The position numbers and the translations under genes were made by a program. DNA of 64,000 nt, from positions 2,108,001 through 2,172,000 of the forward strand of contig BRON01000004.1 in assembly GCA_024345305.1 (NCBI GenBank), given 5' to 3'. The notes beneath the pieces are model-generated. The model saw nothing but the letters and a program-made list of their open reading frames with translations, did not search any database and had not been told where the DNA came from. The DNA is from Mrakia gelida. Its lineage: Eukaryota > Basidiomycota > Tremellomycetes > Cystofilobasidiales > Mrakiaceae. Positions 43,359 to 56,621 of the stretch are shown here, one piece after another. How positions within the stretch are numbered: position 1 is the first letter of the stretch; every line of letters begins with the position of its first letter.

Positions 43359-46300
43359 ATGCTTTCCCATCCAGTTGGAGGGCCCACCCAAGCTTCAGCT
43401 AAGGGTAAGCTCCCCTTCAGTCCCTTGGAGCGTAAGCAGATTCTCCGACGAGCTCACCATCCCTCCTCCCTTCCCTCGTCCTCTCCACCTCCTTCCTTTC
43501 CAGCTCTTTCAACCTCCAACACCTCGACCTCCACCTCATCCGAATCCGAATCCAACGACTGCTTCGCTCCTCGAAGACCAGCCGGATACCCTCGAACGTC
43601 AGCCGACAGGAAGAAGATCAAGAAGGAAGCTCAACGAGAACGACCATCAGGAGGGAGGGACGTCAAGGTGGAGCAGCCGGCTTCTCGACCGTTCAAGAAG
43701 GGAACCAAGTCCAAGAGCTTGAGACACGGATACGACGAGTACGGAGACTACGAGGATGGAGATATTTTGGACGAGGAGGACGCTCTGGGAGGTCGGGCTG
43801 GACGGTCGAACAAGAGTGAGCTCGCGCTCAACACTCGAAGGCGACCTTTCCTCTTCTCGGTCTGACCTTGCTCTATGCGTTCTTCTCCTCTCTTCAGGGA
43901 AACGTGGAACAACGAACAAGAAGAAGAAGGAAGCTCGAATCAGCCCTCTCCGAATCCTCGCTCGCGACCTCTCGGACGACGACAGCAGCGAGGACGAGGA
44001 TCAGACGATGAAGGTCGGGTCTGTCCGACCTCTCCTTCCTCCTCAGCCTTCGAAGGCGACAGGTACGTTTCGCGTCTCCGCTAGCATGTGAAGTTTGATC
44101 GAGAGCCTAGTATACTGAATCACGTTCGTTCGCAGTTTCCTCCCCTGCAACAGGCGAAACCACCGAGGAGGAGGACAGCGAGGATCTCGACCTCGAGATC
44201 GATACCTACTACCAAGCCGTCGAGAGCTTGAAGAAGATGGAGGTCGTGGATTCGGAGGACGAGGATCTCTCGATAGACTCCTGGGAGGAAGAGCAGAGGA
44301 GGAAGGATCAGGTCCTGGGATCCCAGGTCGTTTCGAAGGCGCGTCCGTTTTCTCTTCGTCTCGCGTTGATCCCAGTCTCGAAGAAGTCGAAGCTGACTCC
44401 TCTAATCGGTCTTCCTAACATCCGTCTACCAAGATTTCCTCCTTGCCATCGAGCAACAACATCGCCATCTCCTCCCCATCGCCTTCGACGCGACAAGCTC
44501 ACGCTCCACCTCGAGCTCCATCGCCCTCCCTCCCTCCTCCTCCTCGTCACGCCGCTCCTCCAAGACTCAACGTTCGACCTGCCTTCCCTACCACTCCCGA
44601 GCAAGATGCCACTCCTCCCTTCGTCCTCGAGCCCGGAGTCGACGCCACGGATCCTGGAATCGTCGTCCCTCAGTTGATCAACGTCCACCTTCGCGACTAT
44701 CAACGCGATGGAGTTCGCTTCCTCTTCGACAAGTGGAAGGACGGTCGAGGTGGGATCTTGGGAGACGACATGGGGTACGTTGACCCCGCTCACCGACCAT
44801 AAAGAAAGGAAAGGGAAAGGGAGGAGAACTGACGACTCTCGACCTCATTTTGCAGTCTCGGCAAAACGATCCAAACCATCGCCTTCCTCACCGCCTTCAT
44901 GAAGCTCAAAGGAGAGAAACGAGAGCAGGGACGACGAGGGAGGTGGTCGGATAGGATGAGAGAACAAGGAAGGATGGAGAAAGGGCTTGGGAGGAACAAC
45001 GCGAAGCCTTCAGAGGAGTGGGTGAGTCGCTTTTCCGTTCCCACTCTTGCGTCTCAGCCTACTTCGAGAAGCGGTGAGCTGACTGCTCCCGTCTTCCCAT
45101 TTTTTCCAGCCTATCTGTCTCATCATCGCTCCAGCCTCAGTCTGCCTCAAGTACGTCTGCTGCACTTCGCTCCCTGCTTTCGTTCGACGCGTCCTCGTCT
45201 TCGCTTACCGCCCGCCACCGCCTCTCTTATCTCTCGTTCAGCTGGAAACGAGAACTCGAGACGTGGACCTACGCGAGCGTCGGGATGTACACTGTGGACG
45301 AGGACAAGCCTGAGATCCTGGCTCGCTTCAAGAGAGGGTTGTTTGACATCAGTTCGTCGACGGAGACCTTGTTCGTTCGCGTTCTCCCTTCGTTTTCGAT
45401 ACTCACTCCCTTCGCCTTGATCCCACTCCCGTGCAGTGATCGTTGGATACGAGGCTTGCCTTCGTGGGATCTCGAACCTCTGGGATCTGGACTTCTCTAT
45501 GATCATCGCCGACGAGGTTCATAAAGTCAAGAACCCTGTGAGTCCTCGTTCTCTTGTTTCGTCCTTGTGTCGGGCTTCGCGAGACGATCTCTGACCCGTC
45601 TCAAATTGCTCTTCGTCTCTCAAACAGGCTGCTCAGACGTCTCGAGCTCTTCGACAGTTCGGTGAGACTTCGCGCGGCAAGCTCGTCTCGTCGATCAAAC
45701 TGACCCTCGTTCTCATCCTCCTTTCCTCGCAGACTGCAAAGTTCGACTGGGACTCACCGGAACCGCCATTCAGAATCGAGACTCGGAGTTCTGGTGCATC
45801 CTCGACTGTGAGTAGACTTGTTCTCCCTCGACGAGACGTTCGCTCGAGCGACAGAGCTGACTCGTTCGCCCTCGTTTCCAGGGTGCTGCCCTGATCAGCT
45901 CGGAACTTTGATAGAATGGACCGAGTACATCACCTTCCCTCTCCGACTGGTCAGTCTCTTTTCATCGCCCAGCTCTTTGACAGGCGGTTCTAAATCGACG
46001 TCTGATTGAACAGGCGCAAAGTCACGACGCGACTCCCGACGAACTTCTTACGGGACGAGTTCGAGCTCGACAACTCGTTAAGCTCATCCTGCCTAGGTTT
46101 TTCCTTCGACGGTGAGCTGACGTCTCAGATCGAAGTCTCGTCTCGTCGTTCTCGTGAGCGTCGCTGACCTTTCGCCTCTCTTTGCTCGAACAGAACAAAG
46201 CAACTCATCGCTCATCAGGTTCGTCGAAGCTCGAACGCCCTTTTATCGCCAGGCAACTTGGCTGACGAAGCTTCCCTTTTTTCTTGCAGCTTCCCAAGAA

Positions 46301-49152
46301 GATCGACTTCGTGGTCATCTGCGAGCAGGCAAGTCTTATCTCCCCGTCTGTTTGAGTCTCGAGAACGCGAGCTCACCTCTGCCCTTCCTTTTCGAACACC
46401 AGACTCCCGAGGTACGTTCTCACGGACTTCAAACCTTCTAATCTATAAATCGACGACGCTGACTTGTCGCTCTCTCTCTCGACTTGCAGCAAACTCGAGT
46501 CATCAACCTTCTTCGAAGCACCGAGAACGTCCAACTCCTCATCACGAAGGACGACCCGTGCGAATGCAGAAGCGGCAAGATCCGAGGTCACTGTCATTAC
46601 GTCTGCAATGAGGATGGAGTGAAGTGGCAGGATATGGTTTTGAAGTAGTGAGTACAGTACGACTGAGAACGAGAGTCCTCGAAGACCCGCTGACTCTCTC
46701 CCGCTGACTCTCTCTCCCTTTCGCGTTTCGTCCTTCCTCTTTACCAGCTGCACCGTCTTCAGGAAGGTCGCCAACCATCTCGCTTTTCTTCTTCCCTCGG
46801 ACGAGGATAACCCCGAACAGGTGAGCTCGATTCCCTCGCTCGAAGAGAGGACCGAAACCTGCGCTGACTTCGACGCCGTCGTTTTGTTCTCCTTCTTCCT
46901 CCAGCGAGCTCTCGCGAAATCCATGACCGGCGCCTGCTTCCCTACCTGGAATCCCGAGGATCTCAAGTTTTCGATCGCAACTCTCACGAAGGGAGACACG
47001 CTGTGTGGCAAGTGGAAGATGCTCGTGAGTCTCGCTTGATTCGACTCTACGCGTCCGTCTGTCCATTTCTCGACGCTGACCGTACCGTTCTTTCCCTTCG
47101 CCCCTGTACTTTCTCCTCCAGAGACGTCTTCTCGACCAGTGGTCAGTACCTTGGTCCTCTTCATCCAAGTCTTCGGTTCTCGACGAGCCGAGACTGAAAC
47201 GACGCTGCTTTGGTTTTCGAAGGGAATCGGAGGCCAAGGGACACAAGGTCCTCATCTTCTCGATGTCGACGCAGTTGCTCAAGCTCATTCGAGTGAGTCT
47301 GCCTCTCCTTCAACTGTTCAACGTAAAATGCTCACTGGCTCCTTCCTCGTCAGTTCTACCTTGAATCGGAGATGTATCACTTCGAGGTTCGTCGCGTCGT
47401 CTTCTTTCTTCCTTCACCCTGTTATCTCTCGATTCTGACTTGAGACTTCTTCAATGCAGTCTCTGACCGGAGCCGACCCCATGAACACTCGAATGGGCAT
47501 CATCGACAAGTTCCAGAACGATCCTTCGTGCTCCATTCTTCGTGAGTTTCCCACCGTCGCTCTCTTTCCCGTTCGAGCTTCCCGCGCGTCCTAACTCGAG
47601 GCCCTCTTCTCTTGTGATTCACTCAGTCGTCTCGACCCTCGCCGGTGGAGTGGGACTCAACCTCACCGCCGCCAACAAAGTGGTCATCTTCGACCCTTCG
47701 TGGAATCCAGCCAACGATTTACAAGCCATGGATCGAGCTTTCCGGATCGGCCAGAAGCGTGACGTCGAAGTCTATCGACTCATTCTCGGAGGATCCATCG
47801 AGGAGATCATCCACGAGAGGTTTGTCTCGCTCCGTTCCTCGCGGACTCTTGTCGACGCGTGCGCTCTCGCTGACTTTTGCTTTTCCGAGTGTCGCAGACA
47901 ACTCTACAAGCGAGCCGGTGCGAACGTCGGATACGAGGCAAAACTCGAGAAGAGGAACTTCAGCGGAGTGATGGACGATTCTGATCGACGAGGGGAACTT
48001 TTCGGGCTGAAGAACGTGAGTCGCGTCTCGCGATCTGCTCGGTTGACTTGGCCGTCGCTCGCTTCTTCATTCGCTTCTCCTTCCTTCTCTTTCACCCAAT
48101 AGCTCTTTTCTCAGAGGGAGGATGGACTCGCTACCGCCGACATGAACGAGAGAGTCTTCCAAGCCGAGCTGAAGTGCCGTATCGAGTCGAAGGAGGAGGG
48201 CGAGGTTGAAGATCAGTCGATCGTTCGTCCCATTTCCTTCGTTCGCCCTTCCCGTCGCCTTTCTCTGAGTTTTCCTCTGACCTCGACCTTGTCCTCTCCT
48301 ACGCTTGCAGAGAGACACCATGGAGGACGACATCCAATCCATCATCAACTCCACGGCCGAGCACAACAACCCTTCCGAAGGAGGCCAACTTCCCGACGAG
48401 GAGATCTTGAACATCTTCGCTGAAGCTGGTATCTCCCCACCCCGCAACGTTCCACTCCTCTCGTCTCTGACTGACTCTGTCTTCTCTTCGCTCATCGATG
48501 CAGGAGCTACCTACTTCCACGTTGGAGACGCTCCTCTCGGAGAGTCGGTTGCTGAGCGAGAAATCCTGAGGCAGGCGAAGATCATCAGGTGCGCTTTAAC
48601 TCTTCTCTCTCCCTTCACGCTCTTCTCGAGAGCCTCTGGACCGACTCGTGTCCGACTTGATCTCGCAAGAAATCGAACTCAGCCAAGGCGAAACACATCC
48701 GAGGTGAGCTTCGACTCGCTGTCTTTTTCGACGCGATTTCGACGAGAGCACGAGATCGAAAGCGAGACTGACGCGCTTTCCTTCTTCTCCTCCGCTTGCT
48801 TCACCCAGCTTACGATCTTCTGGGAGACTGGCAGCGAGGTGAATCGTCCAGGAAGTCGACGTGATGGATCGGTGAATCGGGCGTCGCGAATCTGCTTGTT
48901 TTCTCGTTTGAATTCACCTTCTGCAGTACTATTCTCTCTCTTTCTCGACTTTGACGATCTTAACGACTGTAGCCCTTCCAATATGAACCGGTTTTGGACG
49001 ACATGAAAGGAAGACAGCGTGGAGGGAATACCAGCGCCGATCGAAGAGGAACGAGACGCGTCCCTGTTCACGACTCGAGCCGTTCTCTCGCGCTTGCCAC
49101 TTCTTCCAAACGAAGACCTCGAAGCCAAGAAGACCGTTGCGATCCTATGTAA
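43359..49152 (+). CDS. SNF2-family helicase-like ATPase, ERCC6L2-like
   Basis: DNA translocase related to CSB/Rad26 and closest in layout to ERCC6L2, which acts in transcription-coupled and break repair. The N-terminus is disordered and charged ([30 protein letters not shown]). ATPase motifs by exon: [29 protein letters not shown] then [11 protein letters not shown] (motifs Q/I), [34 protein letters not shown] (motif II is D-E-V-H), [20 protein letters not shown] (III), then [20 protein letters not shown], a Cys/His-rich insertion. C-lobe: [35 protein letters not shown] and [37 protein letters not shown] (V/VI). The C-terminus has [12 protein letters not shown] and ends EDRCDPM at 49152. About 25 short introns, some exons under 30 nt. 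Start 43359 (MLSHPVGG) avoids overlap with the divergent neighbour. Confidence 0.88.
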
Positions 49153-49260
49153 ATTATGTAAATTACTGCAAATGCCCAAACCATCCAAACCAAACCAGCA
49201 AACCCAGTCTAGCTGCTGACCCCTCTCTCTCTGCTCGAACGACCCAACCTCCCGCGTGTC

Positions 49261-51284
49261 TCACCGATCCTTCCTCCTCTCTCCCTCCTCCCTCCCACCC
49301 CAACCCCTCTTCTCCAAAATCCCACCCTCGCCCAGCACCACCTCCTCTGAGCTCCTCACACATCCTTCGAGCAGCGGGATCCCCTTCCAAGCGTACGCGC
49401 CGACGAACCAGATCCCAGCTTTGCCCTGGAGCGTTTGGGGGTGGGAGGGGAGAAGACGAGGGAGGAGGGAGGTGGAGAGGGTGGTGGGGAGAGCTCTGTT
49501 GGGTTGGGTTGGTGATGGGAAGGGAGGAGTGGGAGTCAGCTTTGGGAATGAGGATGAGGAGGAGAGAGAAGGAAGGTGAAGACAAGTACGCCAACGAACC
49601 TCTCCAGATGAGCGGCCGACAGAATCGTTTCCTCCGGGATGGGCATGATGGGATTCGTCGTTTGATAAACTGGTCCGTGAGTTTTCGAATGAGAAGGGGG
49701 AGGGTAGAGGATATGTGTGGACTGAGTGTACGTGTTTTGAGGGGAGGGAGGGAAGTAGTCGAGTCGTTGCGAGGTTTCGTCGTGGCCGGTCGGCGCGAGA
49801 GGAGGCGGCGAAGGACATCGGAGGAGGTTGATATCTCGGATGTCTGACGAAGGAGTAGGGAGGACGGTAGGAGAGGTGTGGTTGATGACGATGGTTTTGA
49901 CGTAGCGGAAGTGACCCAACGAGGTCGAGACTTCTTCGACTTCTTCCAACGCGGACGTGTCGGATCCGTCCAGGCTGGGAAGGAGACTGTCCAGTAGACG
50001 CTTGGCTTGGTTGGCTTGGGTGCCGATGATGATTTCGTCGAAACCTGACATAATGAGGGTTTCGTTTGAGGAGGAGGTGGTGTAGGAGATGGAGGTGGTG
50101 GCGGAGGAGAGGTCGCGTCGAAGGGAGGTGATGGAAGTGGAGAGGTGGATGTTTGAAGGAGGTATTGAGCCTGTGAGAGCTCGGGAAATGGATGAGGAGG
50201 AGGTCGGTGCAGTGTAGTGATCCGTGAAGAGAGTGAGGTAGATGTATTCTGAGGAAGGAAAGAAGGAGAGAAGAAGACGCGACGATCAGCTCTGTACTAG
50301 ACGTCTCTTCCACAGTCATGGTTTCCTTCAAAAACGAGGCGCAAAACTCACCCAGTAGTAAGCCGACCTCCAACCCGCCAACATCCTGATCTCTACACGT
50401 CCCAACAGCTCCAAACAAGCCTCCCAGAATCTCGTCGACGAACCTTTCCCACCTCCCTCCGATCCAACCTCCCCAAACACCTCTCCCGACCTTCCTCGTC
50501 CACTCCTCGACCGTTCCTCCCGGCCAACGGAACAACCAGAAGCTGAAGGAGAGAAGGAGGAGATATAAGTAGCTGAGGGCGTAGGTGAGGAGTCGACCTA
50601 GCGAGGTGAAGAGCGACGAGGAGGTTGGTAGTGAGGGGAGAGCGAGACCGTTGGATCCCTCGTAGACGAAATGAGTCTTCATGGTCGGAGGAGAGGTGAA
50701 TAGGAGGTGAGAGAAGGAGTAGGTGAAGGCCATGAGCTTGATGGGGATGAAGAGAGACTTGTAGAGAGCGAGGAGGTGAGGGTAGTAGCCTGGACGAGGA
50801 AGGAAGGCAACGGTGTGAGCTCGCTCTCGTTTCATGCGTCTGATCTCTTTGCCCTCGGTTCCCTACACACTCAGCAGAGAACGAGAGCACGAAACTCACC
50901 TCCTTGGAAGCTCCTCATAGGCACGTCTACGATCCATGGCTTGGTTGAAGGTTTAGCGAGGATTCCATCGTCATCGTACGAGAGTGAGTCGGAGTCGAAG
51001 GAGGTGGAGGGAGAGGAGGAGGGAGGGATGCTGATGGAGCTCGAGTGGAAGCCTAGGGAGGAGGACTGAACGTTTAAAGGAATCTCATGTCAGCTACGAG
51101 CTCCAGTCGACCTTTGAGTCGCAGAGAAAGAGGGAAGAACCGAGGGCGGGCTGACCTTCTCGAACAGATGGACCTCGAGCTCAACTCCTCTTTGACTCGC
51201 TTCCCTCTCGAGAAGATAAGCAGCAGTCAAGCCAGCGAGTCCTGTACCGATGATGGCGACCTTGAGAGGTCTTCGACTATCCAT
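49261..51284 (-). CDS. FAD-dependent amine-oxidase-like flavoprotein (COG2907 type)
   Basis: Rossmann-fold flavoprotein of unknown substrate. It starts MDSRRPLKVAIIGTGLAGLT AAYLLERE, the dinucleotide-binding G-x-G-x-x-G with following helix, then VEVHLFEK. Exon 2 reads KPWIVDVPMRSFQGGYYPHL LALYKSLFIPIKLMAFTYSF, typical of the COG2907 group in which a V-D-x-G/P-x-R-x-F and N/Y-P-x-L-x-x-L pattern follows the FAD motif. A hydrophobic stretch (LLTYALSYLYLLLLSFSFWL) is unusual and could be a membrane segment. Later exons: FDEIIIGTQANQAKRLLDSL and SLGHFRYVKTIVINHTSP; the end GKAGIWFVGAYAWKGIPLLE GC is the FAD-pyrophosphate closing motif. Bacterial relatives often sit beside cyclopropane-fatty-acid synthase genes, not the case here. 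Confidence 0.85.
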
Positions 51285-51593
51285 CCAAAGTGGAGTAGAA
51301 AGCTGGGTTCGAGGGGAAGAGATGGTTGGGGACCAAATCGAAGAAGGTCGAAAACCAGCTCGACGGAGGCCAAGGCGCTTCGGATCGAGCAGTCCCCGAC
51401 GCCGGTCGCTGATTCTGAATATTTTTGCTCGAGAAAAAGGTCGTCGAGGTCTAATCTTCGTATGTATGTGGTCTAAATACTGAGGGTCGGAAAATTCCCA
51501 GAGAAAAGCTCGGTCGCTTCGGGGATGGCGCGAGCTCGAACGCTTCGACCTCCACGACTTCTGCTCTCCTTCTTCCACTTCCAACGCCCATTC
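51285..51593. other. divergent promoter, flavoprotein / ChaC
   Basis: About 310 bp between divergent starts. An open stretch on the plus strand mirrors the neighbouring coding region and is ignored. TATGTATGTGG-like AT-rich sequence lies near 51,460. No RNA gene seen. Confidence 0.4.
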
Positions 51594-52852
51594 ATGCCGT
51601 TTATCGTCTTCGGCTATGGATCCCTCGTATGGAAGTGAGTACTGGCTACACCCCTTTGCCCTTTTCTACGCTGATTTATATCTCCTTGTGGGCTCGCAGA
51701 CCTCCTCCTCACACCGTCGAAAGAAGTGAGCTCGCCATCCCTTCCTTCCCTTTCGCTTCCTCCTCACCCATCGCTCCCCCTCACTCACCGCTCCTTCCTC
51801 TTCCTCTTGTCACCGCTCAGCGACCGGCTACGTAAAAGGCTTCGTTAGGCGTTTCGCTCAAGTTCGTTCGCCCTCCTCCTCATCGTCTTCGAAGCTCAAG
51901 CTCGAGCTCACCTCATCTCTTCCTCCCTCTCTCGCCTCGCTCAGTCATCCAACGATCATCGGGGAACTCCTGAACGAACAGGTCGAGTCGTCACTCTTGT
52001 TCGAGCTCAGGACTGGACGGATCTGACTGGGGAGCCTACTGATGGAGAGCAGAAGGTATGGGGGGTGGGCTGGACGATTCATCCGGAGAGGGAGGACGAA
52101 GTCAGGGTGGATCTCGGTGAGTCGTCGCTCTCGTTCGCTCCATCGAGATTTCGAACTGAGACGTAGTCAGAGTCAGCTAACATGCCCTCCATGATGTCTT
52201 TGTCCTCTCCGGCTGTATAGATCATCGCGAGAAGGTGGGCGGAACGAATGCTCGAGTCGACCGGGTCTGCGCGAAGTTCGAACGCTGACTCGTCCTCTCT
52301 CTCCTTGCCCTCATCGCTTCTTTCTAGAACGGCTACTCCGTGCAGTCGGTGGATATCTACAATCTGGTCGACGGAGTGGAGACGATCGTTGTTCATCAGG
52401 TGAGCTGGAGCTTTCTCGTTCGTCGCGTCTTCGATTCTAGCTGACCGTCCCTCGTTTTTTCCCTTCACAGGCGACCATCTACGTCGGCGAGAAGACCAAC
52501 GAGGCTTTCAGTGAGTGCTACCTACTCTCTCCCAAGTGGCTACTTACTGATTTTCCGTTCTGGTCGCTGCAGTCGGCGCCGAGCCCATGCCAATCCTCTC
52601 TGCTCGAATTCATTCGTGCTTCGGTCCTTCGGGTCTCAACAAAGTGAGCTCGCACCCATCTATGGCTCTCTGAGCCGAACTAATATCTTCTATTTGTCTT
52701 ATCAGGACTACCTCTACAACCTCGCGACCGCGATTCGAGAGCTCGACGCCGAGACGGACGACGACTATCTCTTCGAGCTCGAAGCTGCTGTAAAAAAACT
52801 GGACTCTTTAGAGATAGCTAGCGGGGCTGAAAGATCGTCAGCAGATTCATGA
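51594..52852 (+). CDS. glutathione-specific gamma-glutamylcyclotransferase, ChaC family
   Basis: ChaC enzymes cleave glutathione to 5-oxoproline and Cys-Gly in the cytosol. Nine short exons give a compact protein of about 200 residues: MPFIVFGYGSLVWK (the substrate-binding Y-G-S-L loop), PPPHTVER, TTGYVKGFVRRFAQ, SSNDHRGTPERTGRVVTLVR (the D-H-R-G-T-P block), WGVGWTIHPE, DHREKNGYSVQSVDIYNL (the conserved glutamate of R-E-x-x-G-Y is the catalytic residue in the family), ATIYVGEKTNEAF, IGAEPMPILSARIHSCFGPS GLNK, and DYLYNLATAIRELDAETDDD. All family blocks are in order and length is normal. First gene of a plus-strand trio with ABCF and STRAP; the only link is orientation. Confidence 0.94.
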
Positions 52853-53041
52853 CCTCTCTTTCCTTCGACTCAAAAAGAGCGATCGCAGCGAAATCTGCCA
52901 GTCGAATCAGTTCGTCGGATCCGCGCTTCGCTCTCGTCCGCGAAACCATGACTCCCTCCTTCTCTTCTTCTTTCGTCCCTTCTGCCTCCCGTCCCTGAAC
53001 ACCCAACTGCAACCCAACCCGTCTCATCGAAAGAAGCTACC

Positions 53042-56000
53042 ATGGTCTACAACATCACCTGTGTCTCGCAACAATCAAGGTCAGCTTTTCATCCTTCCTT
53101 CCCCTCCCAAGACCACGAGGGACGTCGAAGCTCATTCTTCCTCCTCTTTCTGCCCCCCTCTTCCTTTCCAGATTCCACGCTGAAACCCTTGATACAGCTT
53201 CCACTGAGGTTGATCTGAAGGGAGTCACCATCACCGTTGGAACCAAGCTCGAAGTCTTGTCGGACTGTCATCTCAGGTTCAAGAGCGGGGTGCGATACGG
53301 TTTCCTCGGAAGGTGAGCTCTCGACGAACGACCCATGCTTGCTCTTCCCTTTCCCTCTTCTCGCACGCTCTCTCACGCGACATCCTTTCCAAGGATCCAG
53401 ATGCTCAAGTAGATATACAGAGCTGACCCTTCCCCTCGTTTGATTCACTGCAGGAACGGCTCCGGCAAATCCACCCTCCTCCTCGCCCTTCGAGACTCCC
53501 TCATCCCAGGTTTTCCTCCTTCCGTTCGAGTCCTGCTCGTCTCCCAGACGGAAGAGGACTCGTCTCCGGATTTGAAGGACGGAGGAGGTGGGACGGTTCT
53601 AGAGAAGGTCATCGCGACGGATAGGAAGAGGGTCAGAGCGGTCAGGGAGTTTGATGGTGAGCTCGACGCTTTCGCTTTCCTTCCTCCCTTTGACTCCCTC
53701 CGTTCGTCGAGCTGGGGAGAGAGCTGACCTCCCGCTTCTCGTTTGTTCGTTCGTTCGTTTTATCGAATAGCTCTCACCCACGCTGTAGAGTCGAACGACG
53801 TGGATCAGATCAGTCGAGTGGTCGCTGAGATCGAGAGGGATAAGGTCCGGGACGAGATGGAGGACAAGAAGAGGATCGCGATGAGGAGGTCGGGGACGAG
53901 GTGAGCTCTTCTCCCTTCTTTCCTAGCCCTTTCGTCGATCCCGAGCTGACCTGCGACATTCTCTTGCCGCACAGAGGAAACGAGGCTAGGAAGGAAGAGC
54001 TCAAGGCTGAAGCTAAGATGGCTGAGGCGGAATCGAAGTGAGTCGTTCAGCTCCCTCTCTTTTCCAGCTCGCCTTCGAGCTCGACTGACTCAATCTCGTC
54101 TCGTCCAACAGGCTCGCTGCCCTATCGGTATCCAATCCCTCTCATCATCTCGACATCGATCCTCTCGCGGCTGCCGTCACTCTGCTCGCCGACCTTCAAA
54201 CGACCCTAGACCTCGTTCGTCCCTCCTCCTCTCGCTCTTCTCCTCGTCTCGCAAGCTCACCTTCGTGCTGCCTTCGTTCCAGCTCGACTACAAAACCACC
54301 GTCGCTCGAGCCTCCGTCATCCTCTCCGGCCTCGGATTTACTCAGGAGATGATCGATGGGAAGTATACGAAGCTCTCGGGAGGGTGGAGATCGCGTTGTG
54401 CTCTCGCTGGAGGACTTCTCGTTGGGAGCGAGCTGTTGCTTCTTGATGGTGAGTCGTATCTCTCATCATCAGCCGACAAGGGAAAGGATGGATCGAACTG
54501 ACACCCATGTCGAACTCGCGTCGTTTCGCAGAGCCCAACAACTTCCTCGTCAGTCGTTCTCCCCTCATCGACGCGTCCCTTCTTTTTTGTCCGTTCCCTC
54601 CCCTTCCCAAACCTGACTGACTCGATTCTTCTCGCCACTTTCCCCCTCTCCAGGATCTCGAAGCGACCATCTGGCTAGAGCAATACCTCGTCTCGTCCGA
54701 AGGAGACCGTACCGTCGTCATCACCTCTCACGACCAGGACTTCCTCGACAACGTCGTCGACGAGACCGTCTACATCCGGAACAAGACCCTTCGCTACTTC
54801 GAGGGAACCCCTCGTCAACTGGAGATCCACGAGAGGAAGGAGAAGAGGAAGAACGAGAAGGCTATGGGAGCGATGGATAAGAAGAAGGCTCACGTGAGTT
54901 GCCGTCTCTACTGTACCCTTTTGTTCGCTCTCGCGACGCGTGAAGCTGACTTTCTGCTTCTTCGTTTGGTTCTGTAGATCGAGAACTCGATCCGCGAAGG
55001 GAAGAAGACCGGGAAGAAGACTGGAGACGAGAATCGACTTCGGATGGTTGCGAGTCGACAGAAGAAGCTCGACGAGCGATGGGGAATCGAGCAGTCTGCG
55101 AAGGGAGGGAGGTTCAAGCTCAACAGGGATCATATGGGATTCCACAAGTGAGTCCATTTCACTTCAACGTCGGAAGGAAACAAGGAGGGGGAGGAGTCTC
55201 GTGAGACGCGTTGACTCGCGAGCGGCCCTCCCACCTCCGACACGATCTTCGCCCTGAGCTGACGAACCTCCTTTACTATCCTCCCCTCCCCAGCACCAAC
55301 CGAGCAGAACTCGCCGCTGAAGACGTCGAGCCTCCCGTTCGGATCTACCTCTCCTCAGGTCAACCAGCCAAACTTCGCACGACGGGGAACCTCGTCACGC
55401 TCGAGAACGTCTCGTTTCGCTACCCCAAGACGAAGAAGCCGATCTTCGAGGGAGTCACTCTCGGAGTCGATCAGGGCGGGAGGTGTGCGTTCGTTGGCGC
55501 TGTGAGTGCTTCTCTCTCTCCTTTTCCTCCCTCCGTCGCGCGCGTCGTCGCGTCGTCCCTCGCTCACACCTCCCCTCTTGCTATCGCTCCCAGAACGGTC
55601 AAGGCAAATCCACCCTCGCCAACCTCATCACCGCCTCCCTCACCCCCACCTCCGGAACCATCACTCTCCACCCTCTTCTCAAGATCGGACACTTCTCTCA
55701 GCATTCGGTCGAACTCCTCTCGTCCTCGGTCGCTGGGACCAAGATCACACCGCTGGAGTACTTCTTGAAGCAGTTCCCTGGGACGGAAGAGGGAGAAGCG
55801 AGAGCTTGTCTGGGTGGGCTGGGATTGAGTGGGAGGTTGGCGACGGGGGTGGCAGTGGAGGCGTTGTCGGGAGGGCAGAAGGTGAGTTCATTTAGCTGGA
55901 GGAGGGAAGAGGGAGAGAGAGGGAGGCGACGTGACTGAGAGCCCTTCTTTCTTGATTTGATGTTCAGGTTCGACTGGCGTTCTCCCTAGTGATATTCCGA

Positions 56001-56621
56001 CCGCCGCCGCTCCTGTGAGCTTCCTCCCTTCCCTCTCGCCTCGCCCGCGTATGGAACGTCCCGAGAACCTGACGCGTCGCACTTGCTTCCCTCCCCACTC
56101 CAGCCTTCTCGACGAACCTACAACCCATCTCGACATCTCCACCATCCGAGCCCTAGCAGTCGCCCTTCGAGCGTACGAAGGAGCCATCATCCTGATCTCG
56201 CACGACCGATGGTTCTGTCGAGTGAGTCCCACATCTCCTCTCTTCTCGTCCCATTCCTCTCTGCCCTCCCCTCGCCTGCCCTCCCCGACTCCTTCCGAGA
56301 CGCCTTAGCTCCGTTCACTGACTCTCTCTCAACCCCTTCTACTTCTGCTCCCCTCCTTCTCGTCTTGACTAGACCGTCGTCGAGCTCGCTCCTCTTCGTT
56401 CAAGATCCGACTCGGACGACGACGACGACCCTGACTCAGGCTCCGATGCCGAGGAGGAGTCCTCTGGCGGGACGAAGAAGAAGGGGACCGTCTATCGAGT
56501 TGGAGGAGGGAAAGTTCGTTTGATGGAAGGAGGAGTGGACGAGTACGCTGCGAAGGTAGAGAAGCTTGTTGCGAAGAGGGAGAGGATCGCTGCTGCCGCT
56601 TTGGCTGCGAAGACGAAGTGA
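53042..56621 (+). CDS. ABC-F family ATPase (two ABC domains, no membrane part)
   Basis: Soluble ABCF proteins act on ribosomes. Domain 1: [20 protein letters not shown], Walker [12 protein letters not shown], an inserted charged coiled segment ([20 protein letters not shown]), SLFT-like [20 protein letters not shown], signature [12 protein letters not shown], Walker [21 protein letters not shown] and H-loop [16 protein letters not shown]. The linker is basic and helical ([40 protein letters not shown]). Domain 2: [20 protein letters not shown], Walker [14 protein letters not shown], signature LSGGQKVRLAFSL, Walker [22 protein letters not shown]-loop [12 protein letters not shown], then an acidic Asp/Ser patch and a Lys/Ala-rich end. 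The first Walker B reads E-P-N-N-F-L-D where E-P-T-N-H-L-D is usual. About 14 introns, all in phase where checked. Start [13 protein letters not shown]. Confidence 0.93.

Noticed and set aside
49137..49847. Plus-strand open frame of 236 codons after the helicase gene
   Set aside because: Antisense to the C-terminal exons of the flavoprotein; low-complexity Arg/Gly text.
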